Shown here piece after piece: positions 1 through 9,095 of a DNA stretch of 64,000 nt. The notes below the pieces were generated by a model that ran no database searches, was not told where the DNA came from, and saw nothing but the letters and a program-made list of their open reading frames with translations. The stretch covers positions 71,949 to 135,948 of the forward strand of contig JARGFP010000006.1 in assembly GCA_029210585.1 (NCBI GenBank), in the 5' to 3' direction. The position numbers were made by a program, and so were the translations under genes. How positions within the stretch are numbered: the stretch's first letter is position 1; every line of letters begins with the position of its first letter. This DNA is from Bacteroidales bacterium (GTDB lineage Bacteria; Bacteroidota; Bacteroidia; Bacteroidales; GCA-2748055).

Positions 1-1
1 T

Positions 2-712
2 AAGGAAAAAGAAGCACTGCAGACGCTGATGCATGCCCGCGTGGACGGAATCATGATGTCGTTGTCCATGGAAACGCAGGATTATGCACACCTGGAGAAG
101 CTGCTGAACAGGGGGATCAGGATGGTATTCTTCGACAGGGTACCCGACACCCTCGCCGTGGATGGAGTTGTGATCGACGATCATGCTGCGGCATTCAGGA
201 TCACCACTGCGCTCATTGAAAAGGGGTATCGGCACCCTGCACATGTGGGAGGTTCCGGCAAAATCAATGTATACCGCCAGCGAAAATCAGGGTACCTGGA
301 TGCCCTGAAGTCATCGGGAAGCCAAGTGATTGCCTCCCATATTACGGAAACCGACATGACGCGACAGGGAGGCAGAAAGGCCTTCCGGGAGATCATGCAA
401 TCCGATCCCCGGCCCGATGCCTTTATCTGCGCAGGTGACCTGGCAGCGCACGGGGTGCTCCTGGAAGCGCTTAAAAACCATTTCCGCGTTCCGGAAGACA
501 TCGCAGTCAGCGGTTTCGCCAACGAGGAATTCACACCGCATATCACTCCTCCGCTCACATCAGTCGACCAGAAAGGTCTCGAAATGGGCAGACAGGCCGC
601 CTCACTCTTCCTTGAGCAGGAGGCCACAAACGACGGGTCGAGGATCGTCATTGAACCCGAAGTGCTGTTCAGGCTGAGTACACAAAAAGAAATAACTTTA
701 AGAACAGAATAA
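2..712 (+). CDS. LacI/GalR-family transcriptional regulator, C-terminal part (cut by window edge)
   Basis: The reading frame is open to the left edge, so the N-terminal HTH and first part of the effector domain lie outside the window. What is visible is a periplasmic-binding-protein-like effector domain: a VDGIMMSLS strand, an FFDRVP segment, the hinge-crossing PDAFICAGDLAAHGVL stretch, and the family-typical end PEDIAVSGF...TPPLTSVDQ...MGRQAA. In LacI-family proteins this domain binds a sugar or sugar-phosphate inducer and controls DNA binding. The gene lies 12 nt before kduI on the same strand, so I infer that it regulates the uronate genes that follow. The inducer cannot be read from the sequence. 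The family call is firm; the regulon is inference. Confidence 0.88.
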   Translation, partial: KEKEALQTLMHARVDGIMMSLSMETQDYAHLEKLLNRGIRMVFFDRVPDTLAVDGVVIDDHAAAFRITTALIEKGYRHPAHVGGSGKINVYRQRKSGYLDALKSSGSQVIASHITETDMTRQGGRKAFREIMQSDPRPDAFICAGDLAAHGVLLEALKNHFRVPEDIAVSGFANEEFTPHITPPLTSVDQKGLEMGRQAASLFLEQEATNDGSRIVIEPEVLFRLSTQKEITLRTE

Positions 713-724
713 AACAGAGAAACT

Positions 725-1567
725 ATGGCAACAAATTATGAAATCCGCTATTCCAATCATCCCGATGATGCCAAACATTATGACACGGAAAGAAACAGGA
801 AGGATTTCCTGGTACAAAACCTGATGTCACCAGGAGATGTGAACATGGTCTACTCCATGAACGACCGCTTCATTGTTGGTGGTGCGGTACCCGTGAAGGA
901 AGCACTCCTCCTTGAAGCCATCGATCCGCTCAAGGCAGGTCATTTCTGTGACCGTAGAGAACTAGGGATCATCAACGTGGGACCCAAAGGAACGGTCCGG
1001 GTTGATGGCAAGGCCTACCCACTGGAGTACAAGGAGGCGATCTATATCGGCGCCGGCACCAGGGAAGTGATATTCGAGAGCGGTTCACCCGACCGGCCGT
1101 CGAGGTTCTATTTCAACTCTGCACCTGCACACACCGCGTACCCGACCAAACACATCACGCTTGCGGATGCGGATACAGTTGAACTCGGTGCGCTTGAATC
1201 AAGCAATGCCCGGAAAATCAACAAGCTGATCGTTAACAGTGTCGTGGATATCTGTCAGTTACAGATGGGCATGACAGAGTTGAAGCCGGGCAGCGTATGG
1301 AACACAATGCCGGCGCACCTTCACAGCCGCAGGATGGAAGCCTATTTCTATTTCGAGGTACCCGACGACCAGGCCATATGTCATTTCATGGGGGATCCCA
1401 AAGAGACCCGCCACATCTGGCTGCACAATGAAGAGGCAGTCGTTTCTCCCTCGTGGTCCATTCATGCGGCAGCAGGAACCAGCAATTATAACTTTATATG
1501 GGGCATGGCAGGTGAAAACCTCGATTACGGCGACATGGATGCATTCGGACCGCACGACCTCAGGTAA
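725..1567 (+). CDS. kduI: 5-dehydro-4-deoxy-D-glucuronate isomerase KduI
   Basis: This 280-residue protein matches the usual KduI length. KduI is a cupin-fold zinc isomerase that converts 5-keto-4-deoxyuronate, the product of unsaturated uronate from polysaccharide lyases or hydrolases, to 2,5-diketo-3-deoxygluconate. Expected metal ligands are visible: His198 and His200 in HLHSRRMEAYF, Glu205 in the same motif, and a later His in SWSIHAAAG followed by the conserved YNFIWGMAGEN ending. It is cytoplasmic, with no signal peptide. It sits between a LacI-type regulator and kduD with short gaps (12 and 39 nt), indicating one operon. It supplies the substrate for KduD, and Eda further downstream completes the route to pyruvate and glyceraldehyde 3-phosphate. 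Confidence 0.96.
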   Translation: MATNYEIRYSNHPDDAKHYDTERNRKDFLVQNLMSPGDVNMVYSMNDRFIVGGAVPVKEALLLEAIDPLKAGHFCDRRELGIINVGPKGTVRVDGKAYPLEYKEAIYIGAGTREVIFESGSPDRPSRFYFNSAPAHTAYPTKHITLADADTVELGALESSNARKINKLIVNSVVDICQLQMGMTELKPGSVWNTMPAHLHSRRMEAYFYFEVPDDQAICHFMGDPKETRHIWLHNEEAVVSPSWSIHAAAGTSNYNFIWGMAGENLDYGDMDAFGPHDLR

Positions 1568-1606
1568 TAACAAGCATCCTTTACAACAACCAAAAAAATA
1601 CAGGAT

Positions 1607-2398
1607 ATGTCACTTAAACTATTTGATCTTACAGGAAAAACAGCGCTGGTTACCGGCGCGACGCATGGACTGGGAATGGCCATTGCAACAGGACTTGCCC
1701 GGGCAGGTGCAAAAATCATTATCAACGATGTTTTCGGCGACAAGCTGGAAGCGGCCAGGGAAGTGTACAAAAATAATGGCATCGATGTCAGCACATATCC
1801 GCTCGATGTTACTGATGAAGCAGCGGTGAATGAGCTCATTCCACGCATGGAAAAAGAGGTCGCCCCCATCGACATCCTCGTCAACAATGCAGGGATCATC
1901 AAGCGGATCCCGATCCTGGAAATGAAAGCAGACGAATTCAGGGAGGTGCTGGATGTGGACCTCACCGGTCCGTTCATTATGTCGAAAGCGGTCGCCCCGG
2001 GAATGATTGAACGGGGTCATGGCAAAATCATCAACATGTGTTCGATGATGAGTGAGCTGGGACGGAACACGGTTTCAGCCTATGCAGCAGCCAAGGGCGG
2101 ACTGAAGATGCTGACCAGGAGCATGGCCACGGAATGGGCCAGGCACAACATCCAGATCAACGGGATCGGCCCGGGTTATTTTGCAACAGCGCAGACTGAA
2201 CCGATCAGGGTGGATGGCCATCCTTTCAATGATTTCATTATCAACCGGACCCCGGCAGGGAAATGGGGAGAGCCGGAGGAACTGGCTGGAACAGCCATAT
2301 TCCTCGCTTCCGATGCCTCCAATTTTGTCAATGGCATTGTGGTCTACGTGGATGGAGGTATCCTGGCAACAATCGGGAAACCCAGCAACGAAAAGTAA
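1607..2398 (+). CDS. kduD: 2-dehydro-3-deoxy-D-gluconate 5-dehydrogenase KduD (SDR family)
   Basis: A 263-residue short-chain dehydrogenase. The NAD(P)-binding TGATHGLG motif lies near residue 17, NNAG near residue 90, and the catalytic triad is Ser146, Tyr159 and Lys163 (SAYAAAKGG). The C-terminal segment has the usual PAGKWGEPEEL and FVNGIVVYVDGG motifs. KduD reduces 2,5-diketo-3-deoxygluconate to 2-keto-3-deoxygluconate. Its position directly behind kduI makes the KduD assignment much safer than sequence alone, because SDRs are easily confused. A KdgK-type kinase, needed to feed KDPG aldolase (8421-9089), is not in the window. Confidence 0.93.
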   Translation: MSLKLFDLTGKTALVTGATHGLGMAIATGLARAGAKIIINDVFGDKLEAAREVYKNNGIDVSTYPLDVTDEAAVNELIPRMEKEVAPIDILVNNAGIIKRIPILEMKADEFREVLDVDLTGPFIMSKAVAPGMIERGHGKIINMCSMMSELGRNTVSAYAAAKGGLKMLTRSMATEWARHNIQINGIGPGYFATAQTEPIRVDGHPFNDFIINRTPAGKWGEPEELAGTAIFLASDASNFVNGIVVYVDGGILATIGKPSNEK

Positions 2399-2601
2399 CC
2401 TGGTAGACGTGTAATTTTATTCCTTCAGGTTTCCAGGAAGGCCTGATCGTCCGAACGACCGCACATGGAAGCGGTTGCATGCCGGAGCCATGATCTGAAA
2501 CATTGACTGAAGGGGCAATGGACAGGATTTGTCGAATGATATGCGGGCTGCTGTGTAAGGATATTTCGCTACTTTTACACAACATACCAAACACTACTTC
2601 G

Positions 2602-5034
2602 ATGAAATACGGCTTTTTCAACGACACCGACCGCGAATATGTCATCACTAACCCGCAGACCCCTTATCCCTGGATCAATTACCTGGGCAACAAGAATTTT
2701 GTTTCTATCGTATCCAATACTTCCGGCGGGTATTCCTTTTACAAGGATGCCCGGTTGCGGCGCCTCACCCGCTACAGGTACAACAATGTCCCGGTGGATG
2801 ACGGGGGGAAGTATTTCTATATCAATGACAACGGACATATATGGAATCCGGGATGGAAGCCTGTAAAGACCCTTCCCGACAGCTACGAATGTCATCACGG
2901 GCTAGGGTATACCCGCCTGGTCAGTGCGTCGAACGGTATTGAGGCTGATTTACTGTTCACTGTACCGCTGGATGCAAATATTGAGATGCAGCGTTTGCGT
3001 CTTTCCAACATTTCGGGGAAAACGAAAAAAATCAAACTGTTCTCATTCGTGGAATGGAACCTGTGGAATGCACAGGATGACATGACCAACTTCCAGCGGA
3101 ACTTCAATACTGGCGAAGTGGAGGTGAAGGGATCCACGATCTACCACAAGACCGAATACCGGGAGCGGAGGAACCATTATGCATTCTACCACGTCAACGC
3201 ACCGGTGGATGGATTCGAAACAGACCGGTTCCGTTTCACAGGGCTATATAATGGATTTGATCAGCCTGATGCTGTACTTGCGGGCGCATTAAACAACAGC
3301 ATTGCCCACGGCTGGTCACCGATCGCCTCGCACATGCTTGAAGTGGAATTGCAGCCAGGAGAGAAAAGGGACCTGGTTTTTCTGCTGGGCTACGTGGAAA
3401 ATGATGCAGACAAAAAATGGGAATCTCCGGGGGTGATCAACAAGGAACCGGCCGAGGCATTGATCCGCCTTTATGGCTCAACCGAAGCGGTTGACAAAGC
3501 CATGCAGGAGCTTCGGAGCTACTGGGACGCCCTGCTTTCAGTATACAGGCTGCAAAGCAACGATGAAAAGCTGAACCGCATGGTGAATATCTGGAACCCC
3601 TACCAGTGCATGATCACCTTTTTGATGTCGCGCAGTGCCTCTTATTTTGAAAGTGGCATCGGGCGGGGCATGGGGTTCCGTGATTCCAACCAGGACCTGC
3701 TGGGTTTTGTCCACCTGGTACCCGGCCGGGCGCGCGAGCGCATCCTGGACCTGGCTGCCACACAGATGGAAGATGGCGGCGCCTACCACCAGTACCAGCC
3801 GCTTACCAAAAAGGGGAACAATGAGATCGGGGGAAATTTCAATGATGATCCCCTCTGGCTGATCTGTTCCACAGTTGCCTATATCCGGGAAACCGGGGAT
3901 TTTTCCATTCTGGACGAATCGGTACCCTTTGATAATGACGCCTCCAGGGCAACCTCACTCTTTGACCACCTCACCAGGTCATTCGACCATGTGATCAGGA
4001 ACATGGGTCCCCACGGACTGCCACTCATTGGCCGTGCAGACTGGAACGATTGTCTGAACCTCAATTGTTTCAGCACCAACCCGGATGAATCGTTCCAGAC
4101 CACTGAGAACAGGGAGGGTGGTGTAGCCGAATCGGTCATGATCGCCGGGATGTTTGTCTTTTACGGAAAGGAATACATGGAACTCTGCATTCAGCTCGGT
4201 CATGAAGCGGAGGCGCGCAGGGTCGGGCACCACATCGTTGAAATGGAAGAAGCGGTAAATGCCCATGGCTGGGACGGGGAATGGTTCCTCAGGGCCTACA
4301 ATCATTTCAGCGAAAAGATCGGGTCCGGGGAAAATGACGAGGGAAAGATATTTATTGAATCCAATGGGTTCTGCGTGATGGCAGGCATCGGACTTGAAGA
4401 TGGAAGGGCGCAACAAGCGCTGGACGCCGTAAAGGAACGACTGGACTGTCCGTACGGCATTGTACTGAACAATCCTCCCTTCACAACATATCACGTGGAG
4501 ATGGGCGAGATCACCTCCTATCCTCCCGGCTACAAGGAAAATGCCGGGATCTTTTGTCACAACAATCCGTGGATCATGATAGGTGAGACCATGCTGGGAA
4601 ATGGCGACCGGGCATTTGACTATTATGCCAAGATCGCCCCTGCCTACCTCGAGGAGATCAGCGACCTGCACCGGACTGAACCCTATGTGTATTCGCAGAT
4701 GATCGCAGGCAAAGAGGCACATTTACCCGGTGAGGCAAAGAACAGCTGGCTGACCGGTACGGCAGCATGGAACTATTATGCCATCAGCAGGTATATACTG
4801 GGAATCCAGCCGGAATTCAGCGGATTGCGCGTAGATCCCTGCATCCCGAAGGAATGGGATGGATTCAGCATCAGCAGGAAATTCAGGGGCAGCATCTATC
4901 ACATCACCGTGAAGAACCCGGACCATGTCTCCAAAGGTGTCAGGCAACTCATTGTGGACGGCAAACCGGTAAGGACCGGTCTGCTTCCCATGGGAGATGC
5001 GGCGGAGTACCACGTGGAGGTGTTGATGGGATGA
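2602..5034 (+). CDS. GH94 cellobiose-phosphorylase-like glycoside phosphorylase
   Basis: An 810-residue protein starting at MKYGFFND; upstream in-frame ATGs precede non-family sequence and were rejected. GH94 enzymes cleave beta-linked disaccharides with phosphate, giving a sugar 1-phosphate and a free sugar. Family hallmarks are the N-terminal beta-sandwich ([17 protein letters not shown]), the GFRDSNQD motif, and [10 protein letters not shown] carrying the putative catalytic acid Asp. The Cys after DWND resembles cellobiose phosphorylases rather than chitobiose phosphorylases, which have DWNDG. It is cytoplasmic. It follows kduD by 203 nt, with a weak promoter-like TACTTTTA at 2580-2587. 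Given the uronate context, a uronate- or aldonate-containing disaccharide is a possible substrate, but that is inference. Confidence 0.88.
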   Translation: MKYGFFNDTDREYVITNPQTPYPWINYLGNKNFVSIVSNTSGGYSFYKDARLRRLTRYRYNNVPVDDGGKYFYINDNGHIWNPGWKPVKTLPDSYECHHGLGYTRLVSASNGIEADLLFTVPLDANIEMQRLRLSNISGKTKKIKLFSFVEWNLWNAQDDMTNFQRNFNTGEVEVKGSTIYHKTEYRERRNHYAFYHVNAPVDGFETDRFRFTGLYNGFDQPDAVLAGALNNSIAHGWSPIASHMLEVELQPGEKRDLVFLLGYVENDADKKWESPGVINKEPAEALIRLYGSTEAVDKAMQELRSYWDALLSVYRLQSNDEKLNRMVNIWNPYQCMITFLMSRSASYFESGIGRGMGFRDSNQDLLGFVHLVPGRARERILDLAATQMEDGGAYHQYQPLTKKGNNEIGGNFNDDPLWLICSTVAYIRETGDFSILDESVPFDNDASRATSLFDHLTRSFDHVIRNMGPHGLPLIGRADWNDCLNLNCFSTNPDESFQTTENREGGVAESVMIAGMFVFYGKEYMELCIQLGHEAEARRVGHHIVEMEEAVNAHGWDGEWFLRAYNHFSEKIGSGENDEGKIFIESNGFCVMAGIGLEDGRAQQALDAVKERLDCPYGIVLNNPPFTTYHVEMGEITSYPPGYKENAGIFCHNNPWIMIGETMLGNGDRAFDYYAKIAPAYLEEISDLHRTEPYVYSQMIAGKEAHLPGEAKNSWLTGTAAWNYYAISRYILGIQPEFSGLRVDPCIPKEWDGFSISRKFRGSIYHITVKNPDHVSKGVRQLIVDGKPVRTGLLPMGDAAEYHVEVLMG

Positions 5035-5046
5035 CAAAAACTTTTT

Positions 5047-5054
5047 TATCTTTG
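5047..5054 (+). promoter_or_regulatory. Bacteroidota-type -7 box (TATCTTTG)
   Basis: TATCTTTG matches the TAnnTTTG -7 consensus of Bacteroidota sigma-ABfA promoters. A TTG lies 21 nt upstream, within the end of the GH94 gene. It stands about 40 nt before the start of the TIM-barrel lipoprotein gene, so that gene may have its own promoter. Confidence 0.5.
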
Positions 5055-5092
5055 GGAATATTTTTACATCTACGAACCAATCTGCTTAAACT

Positions 5093-5950
5093 ATGAAAAA
5101 AAGTATCAGAACAACAGCCCTCATGACTTTAACAGCCGCTATGATTGCCCTATCATCATGTGGAACAGCCGGCCCTGAAAACGGTATAGGCCTTCAGCTG
5201 TATTCCGTCAGGGATGCCATGAAAGAAGATCCCGTGGGAACCGTTGAGAAAGTCGGTGCCATGGGCTATGATTTTGTTGAATCAGCCGATTACAACGACG
5301 GAAAGATCTACGGAATGGAGCCTTCAGCATTCAAGGCGCTCGTGGAAAAGAACGGCATGATTTACCGCGGTGCGCATACCGGGCAGGCCATTCCCGACTC
5401 AGGAAGCTGGGAATCACTGATGCCCTGGTGGGACAAATGCATCGCAACGCACAAGGAAGCGGGCGTTGAATATATCGTGCAGCCTTTTATGGGCGGTACT
5501 GGCTATGCCAGTCTTGAAGGACTCGCAGCTTACTGTGAATACTTCAATGCTGTGGGCGAAAAATGCAATGCTGCCGGGATCAGGTTTGGCTATCACAACC
5601 ATGCCGGCGAATTCCAGGAACTGGAAGGAGAAGTGATCTATGATTACATGCTCCGGAACACCGATCCCGAAAAGGTCATGTTCCAGCTCGACATCTACTG
5701 GATATATGAGGGTGGTGCTGATCCGATGGCCTATTTTGAAGCATATCCCGGAAGATTCGTCAGTTTTCACATCAAGGATGAGAAGGAACTGGGTGAAAGC
5801 GGGGAAATTGATTTCATGCCGGTACTTGAAAAAGCAGACCAGGCAGGTGCCAGATACCATGTGGTGGAGGTGGAAAGGTACAGTTACGAACCCATCGTCA
5901 GTGTTGAAAAGAGTCTTGAATACCTCAAAGAAATCGGATTCGCAAAATAA
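5093..5950 (+). CDS. Sugar phosphate isomerase/epimerase-like TIM-barrel lipoprotein
   Basis: A 285-residue protein with a lipoprotein signal peptide (hydrophobic stretch ending ALSSCG, lipidated Cys near residue 23) followed by an AP-endonuclease-2-type TIM barrel. The barrel begins IGLQLYSVRDAM, has the FGYHNHAGEF metal-binding strand, then MFQLDIYWI and VSFHIKDEK, and ends with HVVEVERYS. These carry the His, Glu and Asp residues that coordinate a divalent metal in xylose-isomerase-like barrels. Such lipid-anchored barrels are common in Bacteroidota sugar loci and probably act on sugars in the periplasm; the reaction is unknown. It is followed at once by a strong terminator, closing this transcription unit. 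Confidence 0.85.
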   Translation: MKKSIRTTALMTLTAAMIALSSCGTAGPENGIGLQLYSVRDAMKEDPVGTVEKVGAMGYDFVESADYNDGKIYGMEPSAFKALVEKNGMIYRGAHTGQAIPDSGSWESLMPWWDKCIATHKEAGVEYIVQPFMGGTGYASLEGLAAYCEYFNAVGEKCNAAGIRFGYHNHAGEFQELEGEVIYDYMLRNTDPEKVMFQLDIYWIYEGGADPMAYFEAYPGRFVSFHIKDEKELGESGEIDFMPVLEKADQAGARYHVVEVERYSYEPIVSVEKSLEYLKEIGFAK

Positions 5951-5972
5951 GGTTCCTGTCCAGGACAGAACA

Positions 5973-6004
5973 AGCGGTCATCTCCCGATGACCGCTTTTT
6001 TTTG
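5973..6004 (+). terminator. Rho-independent terminator
   Basis: A perfect 10-bp stem (AGCGGTCATC pairing with GATGACCGCT) with a TCCC loop runs straight into an uninterrupted T tract. It lies 22 nt after the stop of the TIM-barrel gene and ends the first part of the uronate cluster. Confidence 0.93.
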
Positions 6005-6050
6005 TTTCACCGGGAATCGCTAATTTGCGGGGGCATCAAATCATTCATCC

Positions 6051-6821
6051 ATGAACAGCCATTCAGAAACTACCGGCGAGGAGCTGGAAAAACTCAGGGA
6101 ATCCTGCGAATTACTTGAAAAATACAAATTCGCCGATGTGTTCGGAGACATCTCCGGCGCCCTTCAGAAAGTAATTGACGTGATCGATATCAGCACCAGC
6201 CAGGGCCCTGGTGAACGTTTCGACTTCATCCGGCCTGAAAAGATCCCGCATATCAAGGGCAGCGCATATCTCGGAAAGATCATACACGCCATCAGGGAAA
6301 AGAAAGTATTGCGTATGTACTACCAGCCATTCTATGAAGACAAACCCTATTTCACCGATGTTCACCCCTACCTGCTGAAAGAATACAAGAGCAGGTGGTA
6401 TATGATTGGCCTCAATGATTTCAAGAACCAGTTGCGGACCTATTCACTGGACCGGATCAGGGACATTGAGGAATCGAAGTCCGTTTACCGTGCGCAAACC
6501 TTCAGTGCCGCAGATTATTTCAAGAATGCCATCGGGATCATTTCCCCGGAAGGGGACCCGCCAGTAATCCGAGTTGCTGTTCAGAAAACGCAGGCCCAGT
6601 ACCTGATCACCCAGCCCTGGCATGAAAGTCAGAACATCGAAGAGGAAACGGATGAAGAGACCATCTTCCATTTCAGGGTACACCCCACCTATGAGTTCAT
6701 CTCTCTGCTGCTCAGCTATGGAAAGGATCTGCGGGTGCTTTCTCCTGATTCCCTGAGGGAGGATATGAAGGCCCAGCTGGAACAGATGCTGTCATACTAC
6801 CGTACACAAGGGGATTACTGA
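6051..6821 (+). CDS. WYL-domain protein lacking the N-terminal HTH
   Basis: A 256-residue protein. Residues about 85-165 form a WYL domain (LGKIIHAIREKKVLRMYYQP, HPYLLKEYKSRWYMIG, RTYSLDRI), followed by the WCX extension (VIRVAVQKTQAQYLI...YEFISLLLSYGKDLRVLSP). WYL proteins are usually regulators that sense nucleic acids or small ligands, with a winged helix ahead of the WYL domain. Here translation starts only about 20 residues before the linker helix (LRESCELLEKYKF), so the usual 80-90-residue HTH is missing. No in-frame HTH lies upstream, because the terminator and a short spacer occupy that space. It may be a truncated regulator or an HTH-free accessory. The spacer holds TTTG-N16-TAATTTGC, a possible promoter. 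Confidence 0.82.
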   Translation: MNSHSETTGEELEKLRESCELLEKYKFADVFGDISGALQKVIDVIDISTSQGPGERFDFIRPEKIPHIKGSAYLGKIIHAIREKKVLRMYYQPFYEDKPYFTDVHPYLLKEYKSRWYMIGLNDFKNQLRTYSLDRIRDIEESKSVYRAQTFSAADYFKNAIGIISPEGDPPVIRVAVQKTQAQYLITQPWHESQNIEEETDEETIFHFRVHPTYEFISLLLSYGKDLRVLSPDSLREDMKAQLEQMLSYYRTQGDY

Positions 6822-6865
6822 CATGGCTCCCCGGGACTTTTTATGACCAATAAAATTCTCAACAA

Positions 6866-6899
6866 TTTGATCCTGCAAAAAAAACTATTTGTATCTTGT
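6866..6899 (+). promoter_or_regulatory. Putative promoter before the sulfatase gene
   Basis: TTTG at 6866-6869 and TATCTTGT at 6892-6899, separated by 22 nt, approximate the Bacteroidota TTTG/TAnnTTTG promoter. The second box is imperfect. It lies 21 nt before the chosen start of the sulfatase gene. Confidence 0.35.
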
Positions 6900-6920
6900 G
6901 GCTCCAAACTCGCAAATCCC

Positions 6921-8351
6921 ATGAAAACCACTAAAATCGTGGCACTGTTTTTAGCTTTTATTGCAATCGGTTGCACAAACCCTGGAAAGGAGCAGGCTGA
7001 GCTTCCCGACAAGCCAAATTTCCTGATTTTTTTCGTGGACGACCTGCGGCCTGAGCTCGGATGCTACGGGGAAGCACATATCCATTCACCCAACATCGAC
7101 CGGCTGGCGGCCGGTGGGCTTCGCTTTGACCGCACCTACTGCAATGTGCCGGTCTGCGGTGCTTCCCGGGCGAGTCTGTTGACAGGTGTCCGTCCGACCC
7201 CACAGCGGTTCCTTTCCTATCACACCCGTGCAGATAAAGACCTGCCGGGACATATCTCACTTCCCCGCTATTTCAGGGACCATGGATATCATACGGTCTC
7301 ATTCGGAAAAATTTTCCACAATGGTGATGACAGCCAGGAGAGCTGGAGCGAGCCGGCGTGGCATGCACAGCCCACGCACAAGGGCACATGGCGTGATTAC
7401 ATCAACCCGGAAAATGTCAGTGGAATCCAGGAACAGGATGAAAAGGGCCCCTCCACGGAAATTGCAATGAATGCACCGGATTCAGCCTATATTGACGGGA
7501 AAACGGCCAACGCCGCAGCACGAAAGCTCAGACAGCTTGCCGGGCAGGACCAGCCTTTCATGTTCTGGGTTGGATTTGTAAAACCACACCTGCCTTTCAA
7601 TGCCCCTTCCAAATACTGGGATATGTACGATCGCGACAAGATCGTCTTGGCCGACAATCCACAAAAACCTGAGAATGCACCACGCCAGGCTATGCATAAT
7701 TTTGGTGAGTTACGCGGGTACGATGATATCCCTGCCGAGGGGCCGGTAAGTGATGAAAAAGCAGCGGAACTGGTGCATGGTTATTATGCGTGCGTAAGTT
7801 ATACTGATGCGCTGATCGGCCAGGTGATAAAAGAACTTGAAAGGCTGGAACTGGATAAAAACACCATCGTGGCAGTGTTCGGTGATCACGGATGGAACCT
7901 GGGAGAGCACGGACTCTGGTGCAAACATTGTAATTTCAATACTTCCCTGCAGGTGCCGCTGATTATTCACGTACCCGGAGTTACCGATGGAAAATCGACC
8001 GCCGGGCTTACTGAATTCGTAGACCTCTACCCGACCTTCGCGGAACTGGCCGGACTGGAGGTTCCCGGGTGGACAGAAGGAAAAAGCCTGGTGCCCCTGA
8101 TCCGGCAACCCGGCATGAAATGGGACGATCCCGTCTATACCAGGTACATCCTGGGTAACTCCGTGGTGTCAGAGCACTACATTTACAGTGAATTCATGCA
8201 GTCACGAAAAGACTGCACCATCGTCGCCAACATGCTGTACGATCACAGGATTGATCCGGATGAAAACAGGAATGTGGCAAACGAAGCCGGCTACCAGGGG
8301 GCAGTTGATTCGCTGAGCCAGTTGATGAACAGGATACACCTTGGCAAATAA
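6921..8351 (+). CDS. S1 sulfatase, iduronate-2-sulfatase-like lipoprotein
   Basis: A 476-residue formylglycine-dependent sulfatase. I start it at MKTTKIVAL because this gives a clean lipoprotein signal peptide ending FIAIGC; the upstream ATG adds non-signal sequence. Cys79 in VCGASRASLLTG is the residue expected to be matured to formylglycine, with the following Arg conserved. FFVDDLRPELGCYG, CNVPVCGASR and the FGDHGWNLGEHGLWCKH metal/active-site motif resemble iduronate-2-sulfatases. It would remove 2-O-sulfate-type esters from sulfated glycans outside the cytoplasm. Its position between uronate genes and KDPG aldolase fits degradation of sulfated uronate polymers. No sulfatase-maturating enzyme is in the window. 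Confidence 0.9.
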   Translation: MKTTKIVALFLAFIAIGCTNPGKEQAELPDKPNFLIFFVDDLRPELGCYGEAHIHSPNIDRLAAGGLRFDRTYCNVPVCGASRASLLTGVRPTPQRFLSYHTRADKDLPGHISLPRYFRDHGYHTVSFGKIFHNGDDSQESWSEPAWHAQPTHKGTWRDYINPENVSGIQEQDEKGPSTEIAMNAPDSAYIDGKTANAAARKLRQLAGQDQPFMFWVGFVKPHLPFNAPSKYWDMYDRDKIVLADNPQKPENAPRQAMHNFGELRGYDDIPAEGPVSDEKAAELVHGYYACVSYTDALIGQVIKELERLELDKNTIVAVFGDHGWNLGEHGLWCKHCNFNTSLQVPLIIHVPGVTDGKSTAGLTEFVDLYPTFAELAGLEVPGWTEGKSLVPLIRQPGMKWDDPVYTRYILGNSVVSEHYIYSEFMQSRKDCTIVANMLYDHRIDPDENRNVANEAGYQGAVDSLSQLMNRIHLGK

Positions 8352-8385
8352 TTGGTGTGACCGCGTGCCAGTTGGCGAAAATAGT

Positions 8386-8393
8386 TATTTTTG
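8386..8393 (+). promoter_or_regulatory. Bacteroidota-type -7 box (TATTTTTG)
   Basis: TATTTTTG fits TAnnTTTG and lies 27 nt before the KDPG aldolase start. No good -33 box is seen at the right distance. It would drive eda-dctPQM as a unit. Confidence 0.4.
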
Positions 8394-8420
8394 AAAGTCG
8401 AATAAAACCCGAACCGAACC

Positions 8421-9089
8421 ATGAAACGAACAAGGCTTGATACAGCAATCCTGATGCGGGAAACAGGAGTTGTTCCTTTATATTATAACCCGGATACAGA
8501 GACCTGCAAGCAGGTGATCAGGGCATGTTACAACGGGGGGCTGAAGATTTTTGAATTCACCAACCGGGGCGATTTTGCACATGAAGTTTTCGGTGCACTG
8601 GTGAAATGGGCCGAAAAGGAATTGCCCGACCTGGTACTCGGGGTCGGCTCTGTTGTTGATGCTGCCACCTCCGCGCTGTACATTCAGCAGGGTGCATCCT
8701 TTATCGTGTCTCCCCTGCTGAATAAGGAAATGGCCCGGGTCTGCAACAGGAGGAAAGTGCTCTGGATGCCCGGCTGCGCAACCGTATCGGAAATTTCAAA
8801 AGCCGAAGAGCTGGGCGCAGAGGTGGTAAAGGTCTACCCGGCTTCCATGCTTGGCGGTCCCGCTTACATCAAAGCCATCAAAGGTCCCTGTCCGTGGAGC
8901 CAGCTCATGCCCTCCGGCGGGGTATCCCCGACCCTGGAAAACCTGAAAAGCTGGTTCGACGCAGGCGCATTTTGTGTGGGCATGGGGTCAAAACTGATTA
9001 CTTCCGACATCATCCGGGAAAACAAATATGATCTCCTGCAGGATAAAGCTGCAGAAATAGTTCAAATGGTAGAAAAAATAAGAGGATAA
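8421..9089 (+). CDS. eda: KDPG/KHG aldolase (2-dehydro-3-deoxyphosphogluconate aldolase)
   Basis: A 222-residue class I aldolase. It cleaves 2-keto-3-deoxy-6-phosphogluconate to pyruvate and glyceraldehyde 3-phosphate, the last step of the KduI/KduD route. Visible motifs are GVVPLYYNPD at the N-terminus, FEFTNRG with the catalytic Glu, LGVGSVVDA, the Schiff-base Lys137 in EVVKVYPASMLGG, and LMPSGGVSP for phosphate binding. Length and motifs match the family. It is 6 nt from dctP, so catabolic enzyme and transporter are probably co-transcribed, which suggests the TRAP system imports the substrate of this pathway. Confidence 0.94.
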   Translation: MKRTRLDTAILMRETGVVPLYYNPDTETCKQVIRACYNGGLKIFEFTNRGDFAHEVFGALVKWAEKELPDLVLGVGSVVDAATSALYIQQGASFIVSPLLNKEMARVCNRRKVLWMPGCATVSEISKAEELGAEVVKVYPASMLGGPAYIKAIKGPCPWSQLMPSGGVSPTLENLKSWFDAGAFCVGMGSKLITSDIIRENKYDLLQDKAAEIVQMVEKIRG

Positions 9090-9095
9090 CACGCG

